From Ixodes scapularis (taxonomy: Eukaryota > Arthropoda > Arachnida > Ixodida > Ixodidae), in assembly GCF_016920785.2 (NCBI RefSeq), contig NW_024609857.1, forward strand, positions 194,755,027 to 194,819,026: DNA of 64,000 nucleotides, given 5' to 3'. The notes beneath the pieces were generated by a model. That model ran no database searches. It saw nothing but the letters and a program-made list of their open reading frames with translations, and was not told where the DNA came from. A program made the translations under genes and the position numbers. Numbering within the stretch: position 1 is the first letter of the stretch; every line of letters starts with the position of its first letter. Shown piece after piece: positions 1 to 9,758 of the stretch.

Positions 1-375
1 AAAAGAAAAGCAAACACTGCGTTGCTAGTGTTGTGAACATACATTTTGCGGTAATGTTTTCTTCAACATGATTGCTTTAACAGTAATATAATGGTGGCAC
101 AAGAACGTATGTGCCGGTTTTATTTGTTTTATTATGGATTTGTTTCATTAAATCAATTACAGTTCATTGATTTGCATAATTTTGATAATTTCCTCTTTGG
201 AGACCAGGTACGATGATGAAAACGCCTGTGATATATTTCTGAAGTTATTCTAATACTTCAGATTAGAAAAAACAGGTACTGAAAATTAATTTATTTCACT
301 GGTTACGTTGTTGGCTTATTTCAACTAAAATGCCAGGAAATTGATCATAATACTGATGCGAATCATGGCACAGAT
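1..375. other. AT-rich flank, nothing recognised
   Basis: No open frame of note or recognisable element. It is the left flank of the Penelope-like composite and joins, after the duplicated target site, to the sequence beginning near 9333. Confidence 0.5.
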
Positions 376-386
376 CTGTTTAAAAC
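376..386. repeat. Left target-site duplication of the PLE composite
   Basis: The 11-mer CTGTTTAAAAC occurs here and again at 9322-9332, exactly outside the two ends of the Penelope-like array. A single pair of flanking repeats implies that the whole array entered as one insertion event. Confidence 0.75.
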
Positions 387-655
387 GCTAATACTTCGCA
401 GCGCACAACAGACAACACACCATCAAAACAGATACACACAAAGAAACAACACTCACGCAGCGCTGACTGTCAACTCTCGGATATATTAATCTTCGTTCTT
501 ATCTTTCACCCTTACGCACTAAAAAAGAACTAAATGTTAACCAAGGAAGAACAGCGAAAGAAAAATAAAAATAAAAAGAAAGGGGAAAGATTAATATAGG
601 AAAGAAAGATGGAAAGAAATGGAAGAAAATAAGATCTAGTCCTACTACAGTAAAA
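387..655 (-). repeat. 3' UTR and terminal pseudo-LTR of PLE copy 1
   Basis: This non-coding tail, read on the minus strand, contains a T/C-rich tract and then the same sequence that precedes the ATG of the other copies. It stops just before the start codon, at the target-site duplication. It is the left outer edge of the composite. Confidence 0.75.
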
Positions 656-1429
656 TTACTGAGGAGGTTTTCCTAAATAATATAACTCTTTTCTTGATAA
701 GCTAATCGACGGGGTACTAACGCATACTCCGTCTAGCAGGTCTATGCTCGCGGCTTCGATGATTTCTCGAGTTAGTTTGTTGTTGCTTCGTCCCAGTACT
801 GTGCAATTGCCCAGAAGGGGGGAACATCCACAATCTCTACAATGAATGCCCAGATGGCCTGAGTTAGCGTTAATGGCGTTGCAGTTATGTTCCCGGAGCC
901 TGTCATTGAGACAGCGCCCCGTCTGCCCAACGTAACGCTTCCCGCACGTAAGAGGGAACGAATATATCACTCCCTCTGCACAGGAAACGAACTTGGTCTT
1001 GTGATTTTTCGTGCAGCACTCTGTTCGAATAGGCTGCCCATTCACCCGCTTGCACAGGCTGGAAAGTCTCTGCGGAGCTGAGAAAACCACGTCGACGTTG
1101 ACTCTGCTAGCTACTTTTTTAAGCTTGTGTGACATGTTGTGAATATAGGGCACTATAACAGGCCTTGTAGTGCGTTCTCTTTTTCGGTAGTTAGAAGCTT
1201 CGGCTTGCTTGACCTCCTTAAGTAGGCATTCAGAGACTGAAATTAATATCGACAAAGGGTATCCTGCTGAAACCAAGCGAGTTGTTTGCGTTTTGAAGCT
1301 CATGTCGGTCATGTGCACGCAGGATTTCTTGAGGGAGTTTTTTAGGCAAAGTTTTGCAATGCCTCGTTTAACAAGTTTCGAGTGTGCGGAACTATGATGA
1401 AGTAGTGGCTTTTTTTGCCCTCGGTTCAT
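656..1429 (-). pseudogene. PLE copy 1, linker and GIY-YIG endonuclease part
   Basis: This is the C-terminal half of the Penelope-like protein, out of frame with its RT half (1392-3050) because a run of seven T near 1410 has six in the other copies. It carries the linker, the Y..P..CG..YVGQTGR core of the GIY-YIG nuclease that nicks the target for primed reverse transcription, and the downstream Cys/His-rich segment. The last residues also differ: a G run near 706 is one base shorter than in the sister copies, so the normal STPVD ending is replaced by a longer tail. Both changes are single-base homopolymer differences and could be sequencing errors. Confidence 0.85.
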
Positions 1430-3050
1430 AAGACCAGCAGATGTGACAGTTTTTAAGGAACAATCGAAGGTCTAAGAATCTTATGGAATGCTCGACCGGA
1501 AGTTCGTGGGTAAGTTTTAACGGATCAAGGTATTTCTGGAAGGTAGAAAGAACATCGGCCACCAAGGTGGGGAAGGTGCGACTGTTACTGTCAAGAAAAA
1601 CCAAGTAGTCATCCACGTAACGAAAAACACGCACTATTTTTGAACTGTCTAAGTTTTGCTGTAAGATTCTGTTGTGGAATGCCAGAAAGAGGTCGCTGAG
1701 CACAGGAGCTATACAGGACCCTATACATATTCCTGTTTTTTGTAAATATGTTGATCCATTCCAGGTGGCAAAGGTAGAATGCAAATAGGTCGATATTAGG
1801 TCCAGGAAACCCTTAATGGACACCCCTGCTGCATTTTGGAAGGCTATTACACCAAAGGAGTCAACACTGTCCTCTATGCACATCAGGAGCCGATCTTGAG
1901 GTAGGGCATAATAGAGATCCTTTACATCAATAGAAAAAGCCATGAGTCTTCTGTCCTTTGGTTCTTGAAGAAATTGCAGGACGTCATCCGAGCTTCTAAT
2001 CAAATACGGATCATTTATGTCAAGAAGGTTTAGTTTTTCTTGAAGGAACAAAGCGATGGATTTTTGCCACGTGCCTCTTTCAGACACAATCACCCTGAGG
2101 GGGCACTCGGTTTTATGTGTTTTGGCATTGAAGAAAATCTCAAGGCTAGACAGTTTTTTACGGTCAATGGATGAAGCAAGTTGCTTCAGGTCCAGCGAAT
2201 TACATAATTGCTTGGCTCTGCTTTTGATTGTACTTAAGGAAATGTCATAATGGCACTGAAAAACGGACTCTACGGCTGCACAGGCCTTAGTGCCAAACTC
2301 GCTTTTATGCATGAGCACGAAACCACCTTCCTTGTCCGCAGGAAGAAGAGATAGGCTATGCTCTTTTAAGTATGCTTCGACCTTCTTTATGGACAGTGGT
2401 CTTACCGGATGTTTATGATGTGAAAGAACGTCTACACCTTCTGAAATGCACCGATCAACGTCAGTGAGAGAGGCTCTCTGAGATACCTGCCGGACCAAAG
2501 ATAACAGCTCAGGTGCCGACTTGCGGGGTTCAACCGCAAACTTAGGGCCAAAGCTGAGTACCTTTCGCACTCCTGGAGGCAAGGAGATGTCACCAATGAC
2601 ATGAAGAGGTAGGCTTTGGGTTCTTGTCTTGCGAGGAGTGATAGATCTAAGATGCTTTAGGGTGAGTCGCCACAGAGACTCAGTTGTACGATCCGTCAGG
2701 ATGGAGTACTCGCGCCACACTCTTCCTCCATAGGGTGGACTCGCTTGGTTGTGCAAAAACACGTACAAACTGTTCCTATAAAGTCTTGCCTGTCGATACC
2801 ACTCAGCTTGTAGAATCTTGCAAAGCCTTCTGCCGTGGCCTACGGACGGGGTAAAACCTCCGAACAGGACCTTGACTTCTGGAGGTAGAAGGTGTACTCG
2901 GAGGCAATAACTGAATGTCCGCGCTTGGCAAATACCAATAGCAATAAGGGTGACCAGGACGTTGGGATGCAAATGGTAAAACTGAACGGAGCCCGATGTA
3001 CTAGAAATGAACTTGGTCAATACTTCAGCTTGGGCGAGTTGGTTAAACAT
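1392..3050 (-). pseudogene. PLE copy 1, reverse transcriptase part
   Basis: This 552-residue frame matches residues 1 to about 548 of the intact copy at 6624-8972. It includes motif A (SIDVKDLYY), the CIGSCIAPVLSD stretch and the catalytic YVDD. It starts at the same ATG (MFNQLAQ). The frame is lost at the T run near 1410, after which translation would end in KKATTSS. Apart from that break the RT core looks intact. It reads VRVFRYVDD where the intact copy has VRVVRYVDD. Confidence 0.88.
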
Positions 3051-3364
3051 GCTAATACTTCGCAGCGCACAACAGACAACACACCATCAAAACAGATACA
3101 CACAAAGAAACAACACTCACGCAGCGCTGACTGTCAACTCTCGGATATATTAATCTTCGTTCTTATCTTTCACCCTTACGCACTAAAAAAGAACTAAATG
3201 TTAACCAAGGAAGAACAGCGAAAGAAAAATAAAATAAAAAGAAAGGGGAAAGATTAATATAGGAAAGAAAGATGGAAAGAAATGGAAGAAAATAAGATCT
3301 AGTCCTACTACAGTAAAATTACTGAGGAGGTTTTCCTAAATAATATAACTCTTTTCTTGATAAG
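3051..3364 (-). repeat. Internal pseudo-LTR between PLE copies 1 and 2a
   Basis: These 314 bases link the stop codon of the truncated upstream copy (3365) to the ATG of copy 1 (3050). They serve as 3' UTR of one copy and 5' UTR of the next, and match 6309-6623 on the other strand. They are the likely promoter region of copy 1. I saw no hammerhead ribozyme core in them. Confidence 0.75.
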
Positions 3365-4090
3365 CTAATCGACGGGGGTACTAACGCATACTCCGTCTAG
3401 CAGGTCTATGCTCGCGGCTTCGATGATTTCTCGAGTTAGTTTGTTGTTGCTTCGTCCCAGTACTGTGCAATTGCCCAGAAGGGGGGAACATCCACAATCT
3501 CTACAATGAATGCCCAGATGGCCTGAGTTAGCGTTAATGGCGTTGCAGTTATGTTCCCGGAGCCTGTCATTGAGACAGCGCCCCGTCTGCCCAACGTAAC
3601 GCTTCCCGCACGTAAGAGGGAACGAATATATCACTCCCTCTGCACAGGAAACGAACTTGGTCTTGTGATTTTTCGTGCAGCACTCTGTTCGAATAGGCTG
3701 CCCATTCACCCGCTTGCACAGGCTGGAAAGTCTCTGCGGAGCTGAGAAAACCACGTCGACGTTGACTCTGCTAGCTACTTTTTTAAGCTTGTGTGACATG
3801 TTGTGAATATAGGGCACTATAACAGGCCTTGTAGTGCGTTCTCTTTTTCGGTAGTTAGAAGCTTCGGCTTGCTTGACCTCCTTAAGTAGGCATTCAGAGA
3901 CTGAAATTAATATCGACAAAGGGTATCCTGCTGAAACCAAGCGAGTTGTTTGCGTTTTGAAGCTCATGTCGGTCATGTGCACGCAGGATTTCTTGAGGGA
4001 GTTTTTTAGGCAAAGTTTTGCAATGCCTCGTTTAACAAGTTTCGAGTGTGCGGAACTATGATGAAGTAGTGGCTTTTTTGCCCTCGGTTC
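3365..4090 (-). pseudogene. PLE copy 2a, 5'-truncated endonuclease half
   Basis: Only the linker and GIY-YIG domain of a Penelope-like protein remain, ending in the normal STPVD plus stop. The copy breaks off at 4090, within the segment that follows the RT fingers and palm. There it meets a plus-strand copy after about four bases (TGTT) not explained by either partner. The missing N-terminal part includes the whole RT catalytic core. It is head-to-tail with copy 1. Confidence 0.85.
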
Positions 4091-6308
4091 TGTTAGTTAT
4101 TGCCTCCGAGTACACCTTCTACCTCCAGAAGTCAAGGTCCTGTTCGGAGGTTTTACCCCGTCCGTAGGCCACGGCAGAAGGCTTTGCAAGATTCTACAAG
4201 CTGAGTGGTATCGACAGGCAAGACTTTATAGGAACAGTTTGTACGTGTTTTTGCACAACCAAGCGAGTCCACCCCTATGGAGGAAGAGTGTGGCGCGAGT
4301 ACTCCATCCTGACGGATCGTACAACTGAGTCTCTGTGGCGACTCACCCTAAAGCATCTTAGATCTATCACTCCTCGCAAGACAAGAACCCAAAGCCTACC
4401 TCTTCATGTCATTGGTGACATCTCCTTGCCTCCAGGAGTGCGAAAGGTACTCAGCTTTGGCCCTAAGTTTGCGGTTGAACCCCGCAAGTCGGCACCTGAG
4501 CTGTTATCTTTGGTCCGGCAGGTATCTCAGAGAGCCTCTCTCACTGACGTTGATCGGTGCATTTCAGAAGGTGTAGACGTTCTTTCACATCATAAACATC
4601 CGGTAAGACCACTGTCCATAAAGAAGGTCGAAGCATACTTAAAAGAGCATAGCCTATCTCTTCTTCCTGCGGACAAGGAAGGTGGTTTCGTGCTCATGCA
4701 TAAAAGCGAGTTTGGCACTAAGGCCTGTGCAGCCGTAGAGTCCGTTTTTCAGTGCCATTATGACATTTCCTTAAGTACAATCAAAAGCAGAGCCAAGCAA
4801 TTATGTAATTCGCTGGACCTGAAGCAACTTGCTTCATCCATTGACCGTAAAAAACTGTCTAGCCTTGAGATTTTCTTCAATGCCAAAAACACATAAAACC
4901 GAGTGCCCCCTCAGGGTGATTGTGTCTGAAAGAGGCACGTGGCAAAAATCCATCGCTTTGTTCCTTCAAGAAAAACTAAACCTTCTTGACATAAATGATC
5001 CGTATTTGATTAGAAGCTCGGATGACGTCCTGCAATTTCTTCAAGAACCAAAGGACAGAAGACTCATGGCTTTTTCTATTGATGTAAAGGATCTCTATTA
5101 TGCCCTACCTCAAGATCGGCTCCTGATGTGCATAGAGGACAGTGTTGACTCCTTTGGTGTAATAGCCTTCCAAAATGCAGCAGGGGTGTCCATTAAGGGT
5201 TTCCTGGACCTAATATCGACCTATTTGCATTCTACCTTTGCCACCTGGAATGGATCAACATATTTACAAAAAACAGGAATATGTATAGGGTCCTGTATAG
5301 CTCCTGTGCTCAGCGACCTCTTTCTGGCATTCCACAACAGAATCTTACAGCAAAACTTAGACAGTTCAAAAATAGTGCGTGTTTTTCGTTACGTGGATGA
5401 CTACTTGGTTTTTCTTGACAGTAACAGTCGCACCTTCCCCACCTTGGTGGCCGATGTTCTTTCTACCTTCCAGAAATACCTTGATCCGTTAAAACTTACC
5501 CACGAACTTCCGGTCGAGCATTCCATAAGATTCTTAGACCTTCGATTGTTCCTTAAAAACTGTCACATCTGCTGGTCTTATGAACCGAGGGCAAAAAAGC
5601 CACTACTTCATCATAGTTCCGCACACTCGAAACTTGTTAAACGAGGCATTGCAAAACTTTGCCTAAAAAACTCCCTCAAGAAATCCTGCGTGCACATGAC
5701 CGACATGAGCTTCAAAACGCAAACAACTCGCTTGGTTTCAGCAGGATACCCTTTGTCGATATTAATTTCAGTCTCTGAATGCCTACTTAAGGAGGTCAAG
5801 CAAGCCGAAGCTTCTAACTACCGAAAAAGAGAACGCACTACAAGGCCTGTTATAGTGCCCTATATTCACAACATGTCACACAAGCTTAAAAAAGTAGCTA
5901 GCAGAGTCAACGTCGACGTGGTTTTCTCAGCTCCGCAGAGACTTTCCAGCCTGTGCAAGCGGGGTGAATGGGCAGCCTATTCGAACAGAGTGCTGCACGA
6001 AAAATCACAAGACCAAGTTCGTTTCCTGTGCAGAGGGAGTGATATATTCGTTCCCTCTTACGTGCGGGAAGCGTTACGTTGGGCAGACGGGGCGCTGTCT
6101 CAATGACAGGCTCCGGGAACATAACTGCAACGCCATTAACGCTAACTCAGGCCATCTGGGCATTCATTGTAGAGATTGTGGATGTTCCCCCCTTCTGGGC
6201 AATTGCACAGTACTGGGACGAAGCAACAACAAACTAACTCGAGAAATCATCGAAGCCGCGAGCATAGACCTGCTAGACGGAGTATGCGTTAGTACCCCCG
6301 TCGATTAG
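4091..6308 (+). pseudogene. PLE copy 2b, lacks the first ~47 codons, three frameshifts
   Basis: This plus-strand copy begins at the equivalent of position 6763 in the intact copy, so the start codon and first ~47 codons are missing. It then runs to the normal stop. Compared with the intact copy it has one extra base in three homopolymers: an extra C near 4275, an extra A near 4890 and an extra G near 5965. These split the protein into frames at 4288-4896, 4829-6106 and 5964-6308. RT motifs (YVDD) and the GIY-YIG core are all present in pieces. Three extra homopolymer bases in an otherwise almost unchanged copy raise the possibility of assembly error. Confidence 0.88.
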
Positions 6309-6623
6309 CTTATCAAGAAAAGAGTTATATTATTTAGGAAAACCTCCTCAGTAATTTTACTGTAGTAGGACTAGATCTTATTTTCTTCCATTTCTTTCCA
6401 TCTTTCTTTCCTATATTAATCTTTCCCCTTTCTTTTTATTTTTATTTTTCTTTCGCTGTTCTTCCTTGGTTAACATTTAGTTCTTTTTTAGTGCGTAAGG
6501 GTGAAAGATAAGAACGAAGATTAATATATCCGAGAGTTGACAGTCAGCGCTGCGTGAGTGTTGTTTCTTTGTGTGTATCTGTTTTGATGGTGTGTTGTCT
6601 GTTGTGCGCTGCGAAGTATTAGC
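6309..6623 (+). repeat. Internal pseudo-LTR preceding the intact PLE copy
   Basis: This is the 315-bp spacer between the stop of copy 2b and the ATG of copy 3, identical in content to 3051-3364 on the other strand. It contains a pyrimidine-rich block (about 6380-6465) and then the segment that recurs at both ends of the composite. It probably supplies the promoter for copy 3. Confidence 0.75.
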
Positions 6624-8972
6624 ATGTTTAACCAACTCGCCCAAGCTGAAGTATTGACCAAGTTCATTTCTAGTACATCGGGCTCCGTTCAGTTTTACCA
6701 TTTGCATCCCAACGTCCTGGTCACCCTTATTGCTATTGGTATTTGCCAAGCGCGGACATTCAGTTATTGCCTCCGAGTACACCTTCTACCTCCAGAAGTC
6801 AAGGTCCTGTTCGGAGGTTTTACCCCGTCCGTAGGCCACGGCAGAAGGCTTTGCAAGATTCTACAAGCTGAGTGGTATCGACAGGCAAGACTTTATAGGA
6901 ACAGTTTGTACGTGTTTTTGCACAACCAAGCGAGTCCACCCTATGGAGGAAGAGTGTGGCGCGAGTACTCCATCCTGACGGATCGTACAACTGAGTCTCT
7001 GTGGCGACTCACCCTAAAGCATCTTAGATCTATCACTCCTCGCAAGACAAGAACCCAAAGCCTACCTCTTCATGTCATTGGTGACATCTCCTTGCCTCCA
7101 GGAGTGCGAAAGGTACTCAGCTTTGGCCCTAAGTTTGCGGTTGAACCCCGCAAGTCGGCACCTGAGCTGTTATCTTTGGTCCGGCAGGTATCTCAGAGAG
7201 CCTCTCTCACTGACGTTGATCGGTGCATTTCAGAAGGTGTAGACGTTCTTTCACATCATAAACATCCGGTAAGACCACTGTCCATAAAGAAGGTCGAAGC
7301 ATACTTAAAAGAGCATAGCCTATCTCTTCTTCCTGCGGACAAGGAAGGTGGTTTCGTGCTCATGCATAAAAGCGAGTTTGGCACTAAGGCCTGTGCAGCC
7401 GTAGAGTCCGTTTTTCAGTGCCATTATGACATTTCCTTAAGTACAATCAAAAGCAGAGCCAAGCAATTATGTAATTCGCTGGACCTGAAGCAACTTGCTT
7501 CATCCATTGACCGTAAAAAACTGTCTAGCCTTGAGATTTTCTTCAATGCCAAAACACATAAAACCGAGTGCCCCCTCAGGGTGATTGTGTCTGAAAGAGG
7601 CACGTGGCAAAAATCCATCGCTTTGTTCCTTCAAGAAAAACTAAACCTTCTTGACATAAATGATCCGTATTTGATTAGAAGCTCGGATGACGTCCTGCAA
7701 TTTCTTCAAGAACCAAAGGACAGACGACTCATGGCTTTTTCTATTGATGTAAAGGATCTCTATTATGCCCTACCTCAAGATCGGCTCCTGATGTGCATAG
7801 AGGACAGTGTTGACTCCTTTGGTGTAATAGCCTTCCAAAATGCAGCAGGGGTGTCCATTAAGGGTTTCCTGGACCTAATATCGACCTATTTGCATTCTAC
7901 CTTTGCCACCTGGAATGGATCAACATATTTACAAAAAACAGGAATATGTATAGGGTCCTGTATAGCTCCTGTGCTCAGCGACCTCTTTCTGGCATTCCAC
8001 AACAGAATCTTACAGCAAAACTTAGACAGTTCAAAAATAGTGCGTGTTGTTCGTTACGTGGATGACTACTTGGTTTTTCTTGACAGTAACAGTCGCACCT
8101 TCCCCACCTTGGTGGCCGATGTTCTTTCTACCTTCCAGAAATACCTTGATCCGTTAAAACTTACCCACGAACTTCCGGTCGAGCATTCCATAAGATTCTT
8201 AGACCTTCGATTGTTCCTTAAAAACTGTCACATCTGCTGGTCTTATGAACCGAGGGCAAAAAAGCCACTACTTCATCATAGTTCCGCACACTCGAAACTT
8301 GTTAAACGAGGCATTGCAAAACTTTGCCTAAAAAACTCCCTCAAGAAATCCTGCGTGCACATGACCGACATGAGCTTCAAAACGCAAACAACTCGCTTGG
8401 TTTCAGCAGGATACCCTTTGTCGATATTAATTTCAGTCTCTGAATGCCTACTTAAGGAGGTCAAGCAAGCCGAAGCTTCTAACTACCGAAAAAGAGAACG
8501 CACTACAAGGCCTGTTATAGTGCCCTATATTCACAACATGTCACACAAGCTTAAAAAAGTAGCTAGCAGAGTCAACGTCGACGTGGTTTTCTCAGCTCCG
8601 CAGAGACTTTCCAGCCTGTGCAAGCGGGTGAATGGGCAGCCTATTCGAACAGAGTGCTGCACGAAAAATCACAAGACCAAGTTCGTTTCCTGTGCAGAGG
8701 GAGTGATATATTCGTTCCCTCTTACGTGCGGGAAGCGTTACGTTGGGCAGACGGGGCGCTGTCTCAATGACAGGCTCCGGGAACATAACTGCAACGCCAT
8801 TAACGCTAACTCAGGCCATCTGGGCATTCATTGTAGAGATTGTGGATGTTCCCCCCTTCTGGGCAATTGCACAGTACTGGGACGAAGCAACAACAAACTA
8901 ACTCGAGAAATCATCGAAGCCGCGAGCATAGACCTGCTAGACGGAGTATGCGTTAGTACCCCCGTCGATTAG
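6624..8972 (+). CDS. Penelope-like retroelement polyprotein (RT plus GIY-YIG endonuclease), intact
   Basis: This is an uninterrupted 782-codon frame, the expected length for an endonuclease-bearing Penelope element. The N-terminal ~300 residues are family-specific. The RT core follows, with motif A around D375 (SIDVKDLYY), the ICIGSCIAPVLSD region at about 441-453 and the catalytic YVDD at 478-481. After a basic linker comes the GIY-YIG nuclease: the Y696 region, YVGQT at 706-710, R712, and the REIIE segment at 761-765 that probably holds the acidic residue. Cys/His residues (C678, C679, C690, H736, C737, C740, C742) suggest a zinc-binding site. Such proteins nick DNA and prime cDNA synthesis at the nick. 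The start follows the pseudo-LTR and is shared with copy 1. Two substitutions (7725 synonymous; 8049 F to V) distinguish it from its sisters. It is probably the only mobilisation-competent copy here. Confidence 0.93.
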   Translation: MFNQLAQAEVLTKFISSTSGSVQFYHLHPNVLVTLIAIGICQARTFSYCLRVHLLPPEVKVLFGGFTPSVGHGRRLCKILQAEWYRQARLYRNSLYVFLHNQASPPYGGRVWREYSILTDRTTESLWRLTLKHLRSITPRKTRTQSLPLHVIGDISLPPGVRKVLSFGPKFAVEPRKSAPELLSLVRQVSQRASLTDVDRCISEGVDVLSHHKHPVRPLSIKKVEAYLKEHSLSLLPADKEGGFVLMHKSEFGTKACAAVESVFQCHYDISLSTIKSRAKQLCNSLDLKQLASSIDRKKLSSLEIFFNAKTHKTECPLRVIVSERGTWQKSIALFLQEKLNLLDINDPYLIRSSDDVLQFLQEPKDRRLMAFSIDVKDLYYALPQDRLLMCIEDSVDSFGVIAFQNAAGVSIKGFLDLISTYLHSTFATWNGSTYLQKTGICIGSCIAPVLSDLFLAFHNRILQQNLDSSKIVRVVRYVDDYLVFLDSNSRTFPTLVADVLSTFQKYLDPLKLTHELPVEHSIRFLDLRLFLKNCHICWSYEPRAKKPLLHHSSAHSKLVKRGIAKLCLKNSLKKSCVHMTDMSFKTQTTRLVSAGYPLSILISVSECLLKEVKQAEASNYRKRERTTRPVIVPYIHNMSHKLKKVASRVNVDVVFSAPQRLSSLCKRVNGQPIRTECCTKNHKTKFVSCAEGVIYSFPLTCGKRYVGQTGRCLNDRLREHNCNAINANSGHLGIHCRDCGCSPLLGNCTVLGRSNNKLTREIIEAASIDLLDGVCVSTPVD

Positions 8973-9321
8973 CTTATCAAGAAAAGAGTTATATTATTTA
9001 GGAAAACCTCCTCAGTAATTTTACTGTAGTAGGACTAGATCTTATTTTCTTCCATTTCTTTCCATCTTTCTTTCCTATATTAATCTTTCCCCTTTCTTTT
9101 TATTTTTATTTTTCTTTCGCTGTTCTTCCTTGGTTAACATTTAGTTCTTTTTTAGTGCGTAAGGGTGAAAGATAAGAACGAAGATTAATATATCCGAGAG
9201 TTGACAGTCAGCGCTGCGTGAGTGTTGTTTCTTTGTGTGTATCTGTTTTGATGGTGTGTTGTCTGTTGTGCGCTGCGAAGTATTAGCATGTTTAACCAAC
9301 TCGCCCAAGCTGAAGTATTGA
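8973..9321 (+). repeat. 3' UTR and terminal pseudo-LTR of the intact PLE copy
   Basis: This repeats the pseudo-LTR sequence and then runs about 34 bases into the next copy's ORF (ATGTTTAACC...) before stopping at the target duplication. That partial restart shows the tandem nature of the template. Confidence 0.75.
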
Positions 9322-9332
9322 CTGTTTAAAAC
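9322..9332. repeat. Right target-site duplication of the PLE composite
   Basis: Exact second copy of CTGTTTAAAAC seen at 376-386. Confidence 0.75.
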
Positions 9333-9535
9333 CATGAAGAAGCTTTGTTCCTTCAGTATTACTCTCTACTACTCGTAAAGTAGACTGTTTCCTCCTTTAA
9401 ATAGTTTTCTAAAGGGGTTGTCAATAATTTGGGGAAATTCTTCACAAGATGCAGGTTCAAAAACCTTGAAGCCAACTTATTATGAATCTTGGTTGTCTGT
9501 ACCGTCCTTGGCATTCCTGACATCACTTGACAGGA

Positions 9536-9758
9536 GCCTACATTTATGACATGAACCCCATATTGTAAACCATTAAATAACAATGTAAACTACATAGTTG
9601 CTAGAGTGTCACAGAAACTTTAGTTTTTAAGAAGAAAATTAAGCTACTGTACACCCAAAACAGAGTTAATGGCATACATAACTATAATTAGGCCAATATG
9701 AGAATATGCGGGCTTGGTATGGGACCCCTACACAGCAAAAATCATAAAGCAACTAGAA
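9536..9758 (+). pseudogene. LINE reverse transcriptase C-terminal fragment, left part
   Basis: Read from about 9580 with several stops, this encodes VSQKL.FLRRKLSYC and then MAYITIIRP.EYAGLVWDPY, followed by AKIIKQLE. That is the conserved post-catalytic region of CR1/Jockey-type RTs (usual form RP.LEYA..VWDPYT...LE.IQ). The frame resumes at 11260 as LERIQKK, so the two pieces were one gene before the element at 9759-11259 inserted. Stops mark it as old. Sequence upstream (9333-9535) is too decayed to assign. Confidence 0.75.

Larger units (their letters stand above)
387..9321. mobile_element. Composite Penelope-like element, four copies in inverted and tandem arrangement
   Basis: About 8.9 kb made of four near-identical copies. 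Two lie head-to-tail on the minus strand (387-3050 and 3051-4090). Two lie head-to-tail on the plus strand (4091-6308 and 6309-9321). The two halves meet at an inverted junction near 4090, where both inner copies are 5'-truncated. Penelope elements are known for partial tandem copies (pseudo-LTRs) and for an adjoining inverted 5'-truncated copy, so the layout fits the family, here in an unusually large form. Very few substitutions separate the copies, implying recent insertion. The 11-bp direct repeat at the outer edges supports a real insertion over an assembly chimera, but the near palindrome should be confirmed in reads. Confidence 0.85.

Noticed and set aside
3051..3364. Hammerhead ribozyme in the PLE pseudo-LTR
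   Set aside because: Such ribozymes are known in PLEs, so I looked for a CTGANGA...GAAA core on both strands; none was visible here or at 6309-6623.
887..8786. Recurring small frames of 60-101 codons on the strand opposite the PLE proteins
   Set aside because: They repeat wherever the PLE coding sequence repeats and are antisense shadows of it, without motifs of their own.
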